NCBI GenBank assembly: GCA_022702545.1
Contig: JAHRBC010000005.1
Span: forward strand, 1,612,001-1,676,000
Source of the DNA: Phycomyces nitens
Lineage: Eukaryota > Mucoromycota > Mucoromycetes > Mucorales > Phycomycetaceae
Reading direction: 5' to 3'
DNA: 64,000 bases
Part shown: piece by piece, positions 1-11,595 of the stretch
Position numbering within the stretch: the stretch's first letter is position 1
Layout: each line of letters opens with the position of its first letter
The notes under the pieces: model-generated
Told to the model about the DNA's origin: nothing
Database searches by the model: none
What the model saw: the letters and a program-made list of their open reading frames with translations, nothing else
Position numbers and translations under genes: made by a program

Positions 1-529
1 AGTCACAGACTGGGGGTGTCCTACTGTCTTTTTCTTCTTCTTTTTTTGGGTTCCAGGTGGCTGATTTGGCTTGTGTAAACATCTTGTGATGTAGTCTGAT
101 CTTGCTTTGGGTGAGCCGAACTAGAGTTCCACAAGAGGCTCTTGGATAAATATGATATCCCTACAAACACTGCTTGTAATCGTCTTCTTGTTCAAATCAA
201 TCTCTTGAGGCTGTACATACCTTAATGCTTTGTATAACCAAATAAAGAGCTATTAAAAGTACTGCCAAACAGGCCAAATATAGACCCTTTAATCTCTAAA
301 TAACACCAAACATTTAGCTCAACGGTCGTGTTACCAGCCCATCATTCATTGCTTTGTTCATAAAGGCGTTGTCCTATTTTTGCTCTTTGTGTTTGCCGAG
401 CCCTCTTTTCTACACTAATATCAACCTATCCTTTACTGCGCATGAGTAACGTTTTTCAAAAGAGAGAGAAAAAACTATATTTTCTATTCTGCATTATCCT
501 GTCTCTTGCTCTTTCCTTTATTTTTCACC
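1..529. other. Upstream spacer of the receptor-like pseudokinase gene
   Basis: No convincing gene is visible. The segment is AT-rich and its last 90 bases are a pyrimidine-rich leader typical of fungal 5' regions. An ATG at 442 opens a short frame with a hydrophobic stretch that stops after about 49 codons. The frame of the downstream gene is also open here and also hydrophobic, but has no ATG (see the gene at 530). Confidence 0.5.
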
Positions 530-3109
530 ATGCAATCCGCATGCTTTGGTCAGATCAACAATCGACTATTCTCAATCAATTACAGTAAACAAGATGACAC
601 CAACAATCCAACAACTACCGTAAGATCCTATGCCATTGGGGACATTGTTAATCCTGCACAGTCCTCGAATACTGTCGACTTGCCAACAACCTCAAAAAAC
701 GAGATCTACGACTTTCCTTGTGCCTTTGATACAGTGAAATCAGAATTCTATGTCTTGGGAATAAATGGAGATAAAGGTTGATATCTAATTTATCACAACA
801 TCTAAATACACCCTTTCTAATCAATATATATATATAATAATAATATAGTCTTCCAGACTATCAATGTTTTTAATGCGGCCACAGACGGTCTGTCTCTTAC
901 ATATTCCTGGCAGATTCTTCTTCCCAATACAATCAAAAACAAGATTGTGTCTATAGTTCCTTTTAGTTTCAAGGATTATACACAATGTGTTGCACTGCTG
1001 GATACCACTGGAGCAATATATTCAACCTGCCTAAATTACAATGCAGAAATGTCTAGTTTTCCATACCAGACCACTGGAGACTCAACTGAAACTACAAGAC
1101 TTGCCAAGATTTCCAATCAGGATGGCACTGGCTTCAATGTAATACAGTTTGGGTATCCTTCTTCAACCATAATTGAATTCAGCACTAGTGAAGTCTATTC
1201 CAATGCTACTTCTACCATCACAACCAGTCAACACAAATTGGCGAGCGTGCTACCAGATCCAATTCAAGCATATGGAATAACACAGAGGTCTCGAGATCTG
1301 CTCATCCTATCCAACAACACACTCTTTTATCTTAATGTTCCTGTCACAGGCCCATCCCAGACCACACCTTTGAGTGTCCAGCCAACTAGTCTGCCGTCCA
1401 TTATAGCTCCAAGTGGAATGGGAAATATAACCACTATTTCTGATCTGACAACCATGACAACCATGACAACCCAACATAAACCTTCTCCAACCCCATCATC
1501 TAAGGATGACAACAGTGATTCAGAAAACGAAGCAACCACCACAAAGAGAAACACTGCCAAAAAGACCTCGACAACTCTAGATGAAAACCAAGGCGATAAA
1601 AGAAAGAGAGCCGTTACACTTGCTCGACGGGACATTCCAGATTCTGATCCGAATACCTTGGTCCCTAATCAAGTCGGCTTGCCTTCTTCGGCAGCCGGCT
1701 GGGACAAGATCTCAATCTTTGTTCAACCTGCCAATTCTGTGGCCACCAAAAAGCGCTCTCTTCCCGGTGTCGATGGCAACAGTGGAAACCTAATTATAGG
1801 AGGCTATAACGGAGACCAGTTCTTTACCGTATCAGAACCACTGTCCAGTCTAGAGTACCCTATTGGTCCACCAATTTCAAATCCTCCCTCCAAAACTGGC
1901 GCAATTGTCGGTGGTGTGGTTGGAGGTGTGGCTTTCCTGGTGATCCTGATATTAGTTTTTGTGTTTTGCCGCCGAAAGAACAAGAGACAGAGTGTGCCGG
2001 CCACTCGCGGTCCTGTCTCTGAAGTCACCTCTGTAGTCTCGTATGATAAGATGAGAAGACACAATGAAGAAAGAGGACTTTATAGCAGAATCGATATTCC
2101 ATATGGCATGATTGACCGATTTGAACCCGATGCTCCTGATGGGGCAGCAATAGTCGATCCATATATTCTCTGGAATGATGGTTTCCACACTGGTATCAAC
2201 GAGAACCGAGTAGAAGCCTATTCGACCCGGACCTGCAATGATGTCAGGAACAGCACAAAGGACAATCCAAGGCTCTATACGATTCACTACTTTACGACCG
2301 CTAACCACTCGGCATTTGTGCAGTCTATCAAGGTAGCTAGGGCCTTAGCTGGCTCGCCACATGCTGTCAAACACGTTGCCGCGTTTGATATTCAGACTCC
2401 TACCAATACATACGGTTACCGATACTATTGGCTGTCGTCCATTTGCTCAGGAAACCAGACCCTCCATCGGATGCTTACCCACGATGTAAGAATGGACAGC
2501 TTCTATCAATCCCTTGTCAAGGATTTCGATTTCAAGGCCTGGTCGAGTCTGTCTATTCTGAGTGCCCTGGCTGACATGCACAAATATCGATATGTCCATC
2601 TTGGTCTTAGTCTGGAGACCTTTGTTTACCAAACATCCAGCACGATTACAGACTGGGAAGTTTGCTGCTTTGATCAGTCTCTTGAGATTGATCAATACAG
2701 CACTACCGGTATAATCCTCAACTCCATGAGCGCACCCGAACTGTTCAGGAACTCTATTTTGCAGGAGAATGGCCAGTACAAGGTCCGGAGAATCGCAGCC
2801 AGCCCTGCCATGGATCTCTGGTCTCTTGGCTGCATTATCTATCATCTGGTGGCCGAGCGCCCTCTGTTTATTGACACTGTCGAGGCCAACAACACTTTTA
2901 TGAAGGAAGACAGCCAGGTCAACGCATGGGTCAGAACCGCCCTTGTGCACATTGAAAGGAACACTGATGAAACGATCTACAAGGCCTTTATACCCTTGCT
3001 GGAATTCTTGCTGGTCGTCGGTCCATCAGAAAGATCGTCTGCCAGAGAACTTTCTGAATACTGGAGAGAGACTCACAGACTTAATGAAAACGTCGAGTCT
3101 GATCAATAA
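530..3109 (+). CDS. Receptor-like single-pass membrane protein with a pseudokinase domain
   Basis: Two exons, 530-776 and 849-3109, with a 72-nt GT-AG intron; about 835 residues. The N-terminal half is Ser/Thr/Asn-rich with many N-glycosylation sites and looks like a beta-propeller-type ectodomain; I do not recognise a named family. A Gly/Val-rich transmembrane helix lies at about residues 433-455, followed by the basic stop-transfer run CRRKNKR. The C-terminal 300 residues match a protein-kinase fold: subdomain IX reads DLWSLGCIIYHL and an APE-type motif reads SAPELF. Two catalytic positions are lost. The HRD loop reads YVHLGLSLETF, with no catalytic Asp, and the VAIK position reads YTIHYF, with no Lys. 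The DFG position reads TDWE. I infer a signalling pseudokinase receptor at the plasma membrane. The start is uncertain: a signal-peptide-like run, YSALSCLLLFPLFF, lies in frame just before this ATG, but the nearest upstream ATG is in another frame. Either a spliced 5' exon or an indel may be involved. Confidence 0.75.
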
Positions 3110-3314
3110 AGGCTCTCTATAGCTCTATTCAGACCTAATGTATCATACTCCTATTAATATTAATATTAAATACTATATTATCATCATAATCATTATCACT
3201 ATTAAAAATAATTGAGAAGAAATAATAATAATAATAATAATCATACAGCCCTAAGCTTTCTTCGTCTGATTTTGAATTCCGCGTAAAATCCCTCTTTCTC
3301 TTGGTCATATCAAA

Positions 3315-4256
3315 ATGGGCATCGTATTCAGTGGATTGTGGAATCGACTGTTTTCTAAAACTGAGGTCAAGATAATCATCGTTGGTCTGGACAATGCCGG
3401 AAAGACAACGATTCTCTACAAATTGTATGCATGTCATTACACCTTGTTCTCCACTCTTATGCTAGCCCATCTCTAGATTGATGAATCAAGTTGTCACGAC
3501 AACCCCCACAATTGGAAGCAATGTAGAAGAAGTAGAGTACAAGAACATAAAGTTTCTAATGTGGGCAAGTGTTTTTTTTTTAAATATATATATCTATATC
3601 TATACACTCAAAGTATAATGAGGCTCAAGAGTATTAAATCTAGCCATAGGACATTGGCGGCCAAGAGTCGCTCAGAGCTTCCTGGAAGACATATTATATG
3701 AACACAAAAGTAAATTGCATAGATTTGGTTGCCATGTACTTGGTATATTGAGCTTTGGATCCTTTTAGGCTGTTATAATGGTAATAGACAGCACTGACTC
3801 TAATCGACTCCCGGTTGCCAAGCATGAATTGCATCAAATGATGGAAAGTGAGGTAAACAATAGAGGAAATTTTGGTTGTCGTATTGATATGACTAAGCGT
3901 ATTGAATTGAAATAGCAACTACAAAACGCGAGCCTATTGGTCTTTGCCAACAAGCAGGATGTAAAGGGTGCCCTGAGTGCTGCACAGATATCAGAGTCAT
4001 TGGGTCTGACTCATCTCAAGGACCGACAATGGCATATCCAGGTAAAACTTCTTTTTGTTTGGGGGGCTTTAACTTCAAGTGGCTACAAGTATGCTAATCT
4101 GGTAATCTTTTCGCAGGCATGCTCTGCCCTTTCTGGTGATGGGCAAGTATTATTATTATCATTATTATTTTCTGGAAACCCAGATGAATTGTGCTAATGT
4201 TTCTAAATAGGCTGTTTGAGGGCCTGGATTGGGTTGTTTTACAGATTGCAAATTAA
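3315..4256 (+). CDS. ARL5: ARL5-type ADP-ribosylation-factor-like small GTPase
   Basis: Seven exons: 3315-3424, 3477-3564, 3650-3709, 3769-3852, 3916-4041, 4117-4142 and 4211-4256. They join to exactly 180 codons (179 residues), the usual length of this family. Visible motifs are the myristoylation start MGIVFSG, P-loop GLDNAGKTT, switch [12 protein letters not shown], switch [12 protein letters not shown], guanine-specificity NKQD, and the family-typical end [19 protein letters not shown]. The TIGSNVEE and WHIQAC motifs favour ARL5 over ARF1 or ARL1. In animals ARL5 sits on the trans-Golgi and recruits the GARP tethering complex; the same role is inferred here. Introns 2 and 6 begin with GCAAGT, so they are GC-AG introns, and reading frame and homology both require this. 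The gene follows the pseudokinase gene by about 205 bases on the same strand. Confidence 0.95.
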
Positions 4257-4499
4257 GTACTACAGAATTTCTTATAAACATATTAAAAAGCTATAATAAA
4301 TAATAGGGAGGTGAGATTTGTACTTTTATCAATAAATAAAAACACGGCAAATGATTTAAAAAAAGACATTTGGTCCTCGGTATCCTCAGGCTAGCCACTT
4401 TCCTTTTTTTTCTTTCTGTTACATGGCACCAAGGGATCCATTTTAAACAATGTTTGTGGCGGCGGTCAAGTAAATAGGAGTCTAGATGTCAAACAAAAA

Positions 4500-4507
4500 T
4501 ATATAAA
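4500..4507 (+). promoter_or_regulatory. TATA box of the CotH gene
   Basis: TATATAAA lies 37 bases before the CotH ATG, so the 5' leader would be only a few bases long. This is inferred from position and match alone. Confidence 0.4.
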
Positions 4508-4543
4508 GCAAGAATGAGAGAATGAATGTCGTGCTTTATCCCA

Positions 4544-6535
4544 ATGATTTCTCGTCTTGCCTTGCTATGTAAGTCTCTTCTCAACTCATCAATCTCTGGT
4601 TCTCATTCAATTTCCCGGTAGCCCTTGCCATAAACCTACTGCTGGTGTCTGCCGAGCCGTCTTTGGCTACCTATAGTGTGATTGGCACAACTGCTGCCGA
4701 GAAACATTCTTCTGATACCTCCATGGCAGTCTTGGTCAATGGTCAAATTTACCCTCTTAATCCCTCTGATTCTAGCACAATTCTTCACCAAGGAGAGGCC
4801 CCTTATGGATACGCATATCGTTATGTTAAATTAAGCAAGGGAACCAACAAGACAGTTGACCAAGAGCCCTTTGAACGTGATCCTCTTACCCGTCCAAATA
4901 CCCTGAATGAATTCTATGGTCGTTCCTGGACACATAAGTCACTCAAGACTTTTTCTGCACTCCCTGGCTATCCCAAAACATACAATCGTTTGGACTCCCA
5001 ATACCATGCAGAGAACGAGATTCCTACCTGCCACATTGTTGCAAACCAGCCAGACATTGACCGTCTTCATGGATACTATCTTCAAGACATCGACATCCGT
5101 GTCAATATGACGTACATTAGGCAAGTTTGTACAACGCCTATCCAACTCAACCCACGTTTTATTAACAATCTCAACCAATCTGTAGTGCAACCAAAGTCGA
5201 CCAAGTCTACGATGCCAAACTAAAGATAGGCGGCCGATCTTCACGTTTCTTGACAAAATTTGCCTACAATCTCAATCTACCAAAAGGTCAAGACTTTGAA
5301 GGCTATCGCAAGCTGAAATTCAGGTCTCCTGCGACTGACCCTAGCTACATGCGGGAAAAGCTGGCTCTTGACATGCTTCACTCAACTGGCGTCCCAGCCA
5401 CAAAAGCTTCCTATGTTCGGTATGTGACCAGAGAAATGCATAGCCAGGGGTAACTAACCCTTGAATTGCCAATATTTTTGTACTATAGACTATTTATCAA
5501 CCAGCAGGCAATTGGGCTGTTTGTGTTTGCGGAAAAATATGATGACACCTGGCTTGCCAATGAGTTTAATGGTGGCAAGACACCCTATGACTATGGCCTG
5601 CTCTACGAAGGAAAGGGTGCCAATGAAAATACAAAGGGAAAGGCTGACCTGAGTTACCATGGAGATGATGTCGAGTACTATAGCGAGAGCGGCTATGATA
5701 TTGAAGAAGCTCCAAAGACCGCAACCCAGCCTCTTGATGAGCTAGTTGCCTTTACCAAGTTTATCGACGAGCAATTGAGAATCCAGGAATCGGGAAAGAT
5801 CATTTCCGAGAGCACGGTTGTACAATCCTGGGAAAACAGACTTGATGTAAACGGCTTTCTAATCAAGTATGTACATTGACCATGCGTGAGTTACGTTGAC
5901 TAACTTTTAATAGCATGGCATTTGAGTTCCTCAATGGCTATTCTGATGGTTATCTCCAAAATACCGATAACTATTATCTCTACAAAGATCCTTCCCAAGA
6001 TAGGTTTAGATGGATAAGCTGGGATCTTGACTACGTGATGGGAAGTGGACCCGTCTCGATGAGAAAGGTTACCGAAGGAGACTACAAGAAGTTTGGCGGA
6101 ATTTCCATTCGACCCCTCATGAAGGCTGTCCTTAATGTTCCTACCTATCGAACCCAATTCGAGAACCATATCCTGACATTAATTGACTCGGTCTACAAGC
6201 CTGCAAATGCAAACCGGGTTATTGACTCGCACGTTGAGTTTTTAAAAGAAGACGTGAGCTGGGATAGTTCATTGCCTCGCATGCGCAAAGGATTGAACTT
6301 TATTCCTGTCGGTCCTCACTTTTTGGAGAACGTTATCCATAACAATGCCACAGGCGGTGACACATCGATTCCTCTTGCCGTCAGCTATCTAAATGCAATT
6401 GAGTTCATTGCCCGTCTCAACAGCAAGGTCAGTCTAGACCGTGCTGTCAATGGAAAAACCCATCATTCGTCTCTCTATGCTCTCAAGAAGTGGTTCCAAG
6501 TAAAGACAGACAATGTCCGCCAGGCAATGCTTTAA
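4544..6535 (+). CDS. cotH: Secreted CotH-family atypical protein kinase
   Basis: Five exons: 4544-4568, 4622-5120, 5186-5419, 5489-5866 and 5914-6535; 585 residues. The 25-base first exon matters because joining it yields a clean signal peptide, MISRLALLSLAINLLLVSA. The CotH fold is seen in IGGRSSRFLTKFAYNLNL and LKFRSPATDPSYMREKLA (nucleotide-binding region), RLFINQQAIGLFVFAEKYDD, and the metal-binding-type RFRWISWDLDYVMGSG. CotH proteins are secretory-pathway kinases related to bacterial spore-coat CotH, expanded in Mucorales, where some cell-surface members mediate attachment to host cells. No C-terminal GPI signal is visible, so this member may be soluble or non-covalently retained. The host-binding peptide of the invasin-type members is not obvious. 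Intron 2 starts with GCAAGT (GC-AG). It lies about 290 bases after ARL5 on the same strand. Confidence 0.92.
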
Positions 6536-7352
6536 ATACCGCTTCCAGACCCCTTGTTCAATTATTATTTTTAGGAGAAGTATATATATATTTATATATA
6601 TATTTATATTGTTTTCTTGTCTTTTATATGTGTATAAAGGAGCCAAATAACAGATTTAATTTACTAGAGATATAAATTTTTACTATATTATATTATATTT
6701 ATTTATAAATCCAATTTAAAAATAACTTGGAGTTTTTGCAAAATAAGGCTTGCAGTAAGTTGATACTTATTGGCCTTGCAACAGTTGAGCATGTCCTTGA
6801 AGCAAAATAAGGGTATACAGGGGATCCTTGTTTTCATTTCTCTTTCTTACCCTTCTTTCTCTTACTTGATTGCTTGATTTACCCCCTCGATTCTTGTTTT
6901 TTTTTTTAAAAAAAAAAAAAAAGGACAAGAGAGAAGAGTCTATCGTGGTATTCAAAGAAACAGGTAGGTAGGCTCCCTAGCCTCATCAAAAATGGTACTT
7001 TCTCCTTTTACGAAAACAGTGCTTTTGCTTTTTTTTCCTTCTTCTTTGAGACTATAGCAATCATATTTTCTGTCTCTTAAACACACGTATATGATTCTTA
7101 TATTGATAAAGGTAAGAGCAAGTCTTGTATGTAAATATAAAAATATATAAAGAAAAATGGAACCTGCAAGATGGCGAGAGGTAAGAGACCATTGAAAAAG
7201 TAAAAAAATAAAAAAAACTTGTAAATAAATAAATATATATATATATGTGTGTGTGCGTGTGTGTGCGTGTTGGTGTGTGTGTTGGTATGGGTGTGTATAT
7301 GCTTGCTTGTTTGCTCGTTTGTTTGTAATATATATTAAAAAAAGAAGGTACT
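6536..7352. other. Convergent intergenic spacer with simple repeats
   Basis: This separates the convergent CotH and LEA2-like genes. It contains short AT dinucleotide runs near 6580-6610, a T11/A15 palindromic tract at about 6897-6922, and a degenerate GT/GC-rich run at about 7240-7300. No gene is seen. Confidence 0.5.
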
Positions 7353-9402
7353 CTATGAAGTAGGGCACGCAAATCCGCCTGTCGCAGGTGTGGCAATGAC
7401 AGTGGGTTTGTATCCCAGCCAGTCGAGACCAAAGAGGTGGAGAGTGATCCAGAAATGCAGCTGCAAGGACTCTCGTTGACCCTGGGTCTGGTTTGTTGTT
7501 GCAGGTTGGGGTGTGCATGCCTTTGAGAGGTCAACAAAGGTAGTATCAGACGCATCTCTGGCCTGATAATCTACTCGAATTGGCAATTGAATGGTGGAAA
7601 TTGCTCTAGCAGGCAACACAATCACTTCTGGACTCGGGTCGTTGTTGTGCAGGCCTTTTCCGATCAATAGACCTGTGAGGGCATCCTTGGCAATTACTTG
7701 GATGGCCACAATGCGGGTAGGTATCCGGTTCTGTCGGTTGTCAACCGTAACATTCACCAACCATTCGGTCTCAAATGCAGCATTTCCAATCATGATACCC
7801 TGTCGAGTCTGGGTTATTTTTGCTGCACTGGTAAGGGACGCACCTTCGATCCGCATCAAAGGTGTCCGTGGCCAGAGCAGATAAGATATCACGGCAGCCA
7901 TAATGACAGTAAGAAAGGTACAGACTACCCAGCTGCGTCGCCCGCAATTTGAGTTTGCCTTTGCTTGACGCTCTTCTCCTTCCTTTTCGCGTCGCTGCTG
8001 CTGCTGCCGACTAAGAGTGCTTTGGCTGGGTCGCTGTCCACAGCTAAAAAAACAGCACCCAATCCAGAATCCGCGTGGGGGTGGGGGTGGAACCTCGACT
8101 GGCTCTGCAGACGGCGTGCGTGGTTCACGATGGGTCTCGCGTGTGCATTTTTTGGGATGAGCTGCTTCCATGGCAACCGGGTCATCCGCATAGTGTTCTT
8201 CTTTTTCTTCGTGGTTCTTGAGGGTCAGGACAGAAGACGCATCCTCGGTCAAGGGCCGGTCTTCTTCAAGTGAGGTCTGATGATCATAATCCCGGTCGTC
8301 ATGACGCTCAACCACATATTCATCGAGAGAATACGATCTGCTGGTGGGGCAGTACTCGCTCGACTCTTTTATGCTATGTGTGGGATGTTTTCCAGAGTCG
8401 ATAAACTTTGCATAGATTGGCTTTTTTCTATCAGACTGAACAAGTGTTTCCTGGCTACCCCAAGGGCGACTACTACTCCTTCCCTTTACCGTGCTGGATG
8501 GGGAAGCAATTGAGAGATCGAGGTTAAGGAGATGGTTGTCTAGGACTGCACTTTTCCGTGATCCGGGGCCTTCGAGTGGATGAATATGTTCAGCTAAACA
8601 AAACAAAACAAAAAAAGGATGTGTTAGGTAACCAAGAAACCAATGTCTAGCAAGACATCTAAAACTTACAAGGTGGATATCTGTGGCCCAGATCAAGTTC
8701 ATCCATTATAGAGCGAGATCTTGTACGATCCATTCCGATTCCTTCAGAGGGTGATGGCTGGGCAGAGTTGGCTCTCATAAAGGTATCTGCAATAGTGAGT
8801 CTCTTTGGACCAGGCACCAGGGCGAGGGAGGTGGGGTTGAGTAAGGTACGTCCAGAGAAATTTGAGGCAGACCGTTCTCGCATAGGGAGAGAAAGAGTAT
8901 CATTTGAGTGCATGGATGAAGCAGAGGACATGAAGCGGTCGGCTACAGAGAGCTTGCCGGTATCTATCGAGGACTTGATAGGGTCTGCCATGGCGGTTGT
9001 GTTTGGCCGAGGGAGGTCCTGTTCGACAGAAAGGACTGTGGAATTTGAGGGTGAGACGTTTTTAGGTTGACTGTAGTTGTTACTCATGAAGCGGTCGGCA
9101 ATGGACAGACGGGGTGCAGACGAAATGGTACTGGTACTTCGTAAGGCAGGTACAGAAGGACGACAGCGCTCAAATGATTGTGCATTGTCTTGTGTCGAAA
9201 AAGAGTGTGTGCGTCGTGATCCAGAAGGGGGTACTAGTATAGGATTTGTTTCCACCCCAAGGGAGGGACTAAGTGATGTAGAAGGTCCGTCAGAGAGTCG
9301 ACTGTAGGTAGAAGGGCGTCTTTTTGTGTTTCTATCTGTCTTTTCTGGTCCTATGGATCCTGTAGTGGAGGGTCTGCGTGAGTGTGGATGTTTTGCCACC
9401 AT
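7353..9402 (-). CDS. Membrane-anchored LEA2-like protein with three ADRFM motifs
   Basis: Two exons on the minus strand, 9402-8670 and 8593-7353, joined over a 76-nt intron; 657 residues. Residues 1-450 are Ser/Arg/Pro-rich and look disordered. They carry three copies of a short motif, LSIADRFM at 99-106, LSVADRFM at 151-158 and LTIADTFM at 202-209. A single hydrophobic helix, VVCTFLTVIMAAVISYLLW, lies at about 465-484. The last 170 residues resemble the LEA2/NDR1-HIN1-like beta-sandwich (motifs NVTVDNRQN and LPIRVDY) that usually sits on the luminal or outer side behind one helix. This gives a long cytosolic tail with a compact lumenal domain, perhaps lipid- or stress-related. The LEA2 call rests on layout and weak motifs. 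The repeated motif matches nothing I recognise. Confidence 0.75.
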
Positions 9403-11595
9403 CTTTTTTTTGTGTACTAATTTTTATTACTCTCTAATTTTTATTTTGAATTTTATTTTTGAATTTTTAGTATTAGCTTGTACACAACCTAGAGGGTATT
9501 TGTATACAGAAAAATAATAGTTGTAATAAAAAGAATGTGGTAAAAGAGTAACAGGATAAGAAGAAAAAAAAAGTTGGAATAGAGGGAGACAAAATAGAGA
9601 AAGATGGAACGAGGGGATAGGGAACAACACATATAGATTGTGTTTAGGGAGCTTCTTCAAGTCACTTGAACCTACGGGTAGGGGAAGTCTCGCGTATCTT
9701 TCACATTGACTCCTTGTACTTGCCTTTTTACTTTGTATCCTTGACCGTGCACTCCTGCGAACTATCCAGTTGGGTATGGCGGGAAATTCCTGTTTGCAAG
9801 TTCTGTTGCCATATTGGTCATCCAGCAAACTTGTCGTCTCCTTGTTGGATAGTTAAATATATCTAATATCTATCAAATCTCTCCAGATTATGTCCCTTGA
9901 ATTTGTTTCTGTCGACTATATATACACATTGACTGATATGGGTGTTTTTTGTATTCCTAAAGGACCAGGTCTTTGATACTTTTATACAAATACTATGCTG
10001 TTGAACGAAACCTGAGAATTGGGCGATCTCCATTGATGCCGTAGATCGTAGATGCAATGGTTAAGCTTTATCGAATGACCTGTTTGTCAATATCGATCAA
10101 ATAGAAAAAAAAATAAGTTTAGATTCTTGGGTCTGGAGATATGAATAGCAGTAGATCCTTTGATGGCCAGGTCTAGGTTTTTTAATATGAATTTTACCTT
10201 TTGAGACCATATAGACATACCTTTATTTTATTTTACCGTATTATTGGTATTATTTCTAGATCAACTTGTATTCTTAACTTGTGGGATGGATTTTTAATAA
10301 TGGTATTTTTTATTTATTTATTTATCAGCATGCTTTTATTCAATCGAGCAATTGGCAATCATGAAAACCACGATTTGTACAGATTGTGCGTTTTCTGATG
10401 GTCAATTCAACAGAATATCTATTATTCTAGAATCTTTTTTTAATAACAACAATAATCATTCTAGGGTTCCAGAGGAAATTATTTATAGGGTTCTAGGGAC
10501 AAATCAAGAGTATTATTTAAAGAGAAACCGATGAGGCCAAGGATTACAAGGTGCCTTTAAATAGCTGGTGGTCTTGGAGTGCAATACTGAATGTCGATTA
10601 ATTAATTCTGGACATTAATCCATCATTATTTACATAACAGCCCTGGCTATGAAAAAATAATGATTATATAACTTTTTTAATTAATGTGTGTGTGTATATT
10701 AGGATTTCGTCTTCTTTATGTATACGGCAGTCTTGAGACCATTTCCTGTGTTTGGACATGGCAGAAACAGAATTTGATCATAAAGTTTTGCACACAACCT
10801 TTACCTGATCTGAATAGGTTTAGGGAGGCCACAAAAAGAGAGAGAGAGAGAGAGAGAGAGTATTTTGTTATTACTTGATCATCATGGTCTGTATGTCATT
10901 GCATTATAAAAATATAGTATACATACATATATATATATATATATTATTGAAAGATAATTATCAACTCGAATAATCACGGGTTTCATGCACAGAGTACTTT
11001 AATAATTTGTACTCTGGTGATATACTCATGTTAAGCTCTGTAGCTTACAGAGGAATCTTGCAATCATGTCTTTAAAGACTCAATTCACAGAATCTATTCA
11101 GATCAAGTGTCATTGCAATTACCATGAAATCATCAACATTCTTTTTTTTTTAAAAAAAGAAAACACAAAAAAACATTAGAGGATCCCTTTCTAATTCAAT
11201 CCACATGTGTGTTGCTAGATTCACAATTGCCAAATTCTCGGGATCTCTACACTCTCTTTACATCATGTAATGCTAATGTGCCAGGATTACTGTGTCAAGA
11301 ATAGAGTGTGTGAGATCAGATTGGATTCTTTTGATTCGATAATAATTATTATTATTGTGGTACTCTTCTACAGTTAGAATCCCCTTTACAGTAGGTGTTA
11401 ATTAACCAATCATCTGTTAATCCCAACCCCTCCTTGCTCCTGTGTCTAGTCGCCTTATTTTCATTCTCTTAATTGTTCTCTTTCTTGGGGCTCTATTTTT
11501 ATTGCTCCCTTTATACATACATTGTGTATATATATTTATATATATATTTATATACACCTGTATACTTCTTTTTTTTTCAACCTCTTTAAAAAAAT
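9403..11595. other. AT-rich intergenic spacer
   Basis: No supported gene. It holds the divergent promoters of the LEA2-like gene (leftward) and the EXORDIUM-like gene (rightward). Simple sequence includes a GA run at about 10839-10860, an AT run at about 10926-10942, a T10/A7 tract at about 11142-11158, and AT-rich TATA-like runs at 11525-11560 just before the next gene. Confidence 0.5.

Noticed and set aside
1327..2950. Long minus-strand and alternate plus-strand frames across the pseudokinase gene
   Set aside because: They are shadows of the real plus-strand frame, with biased composition and no motifs.
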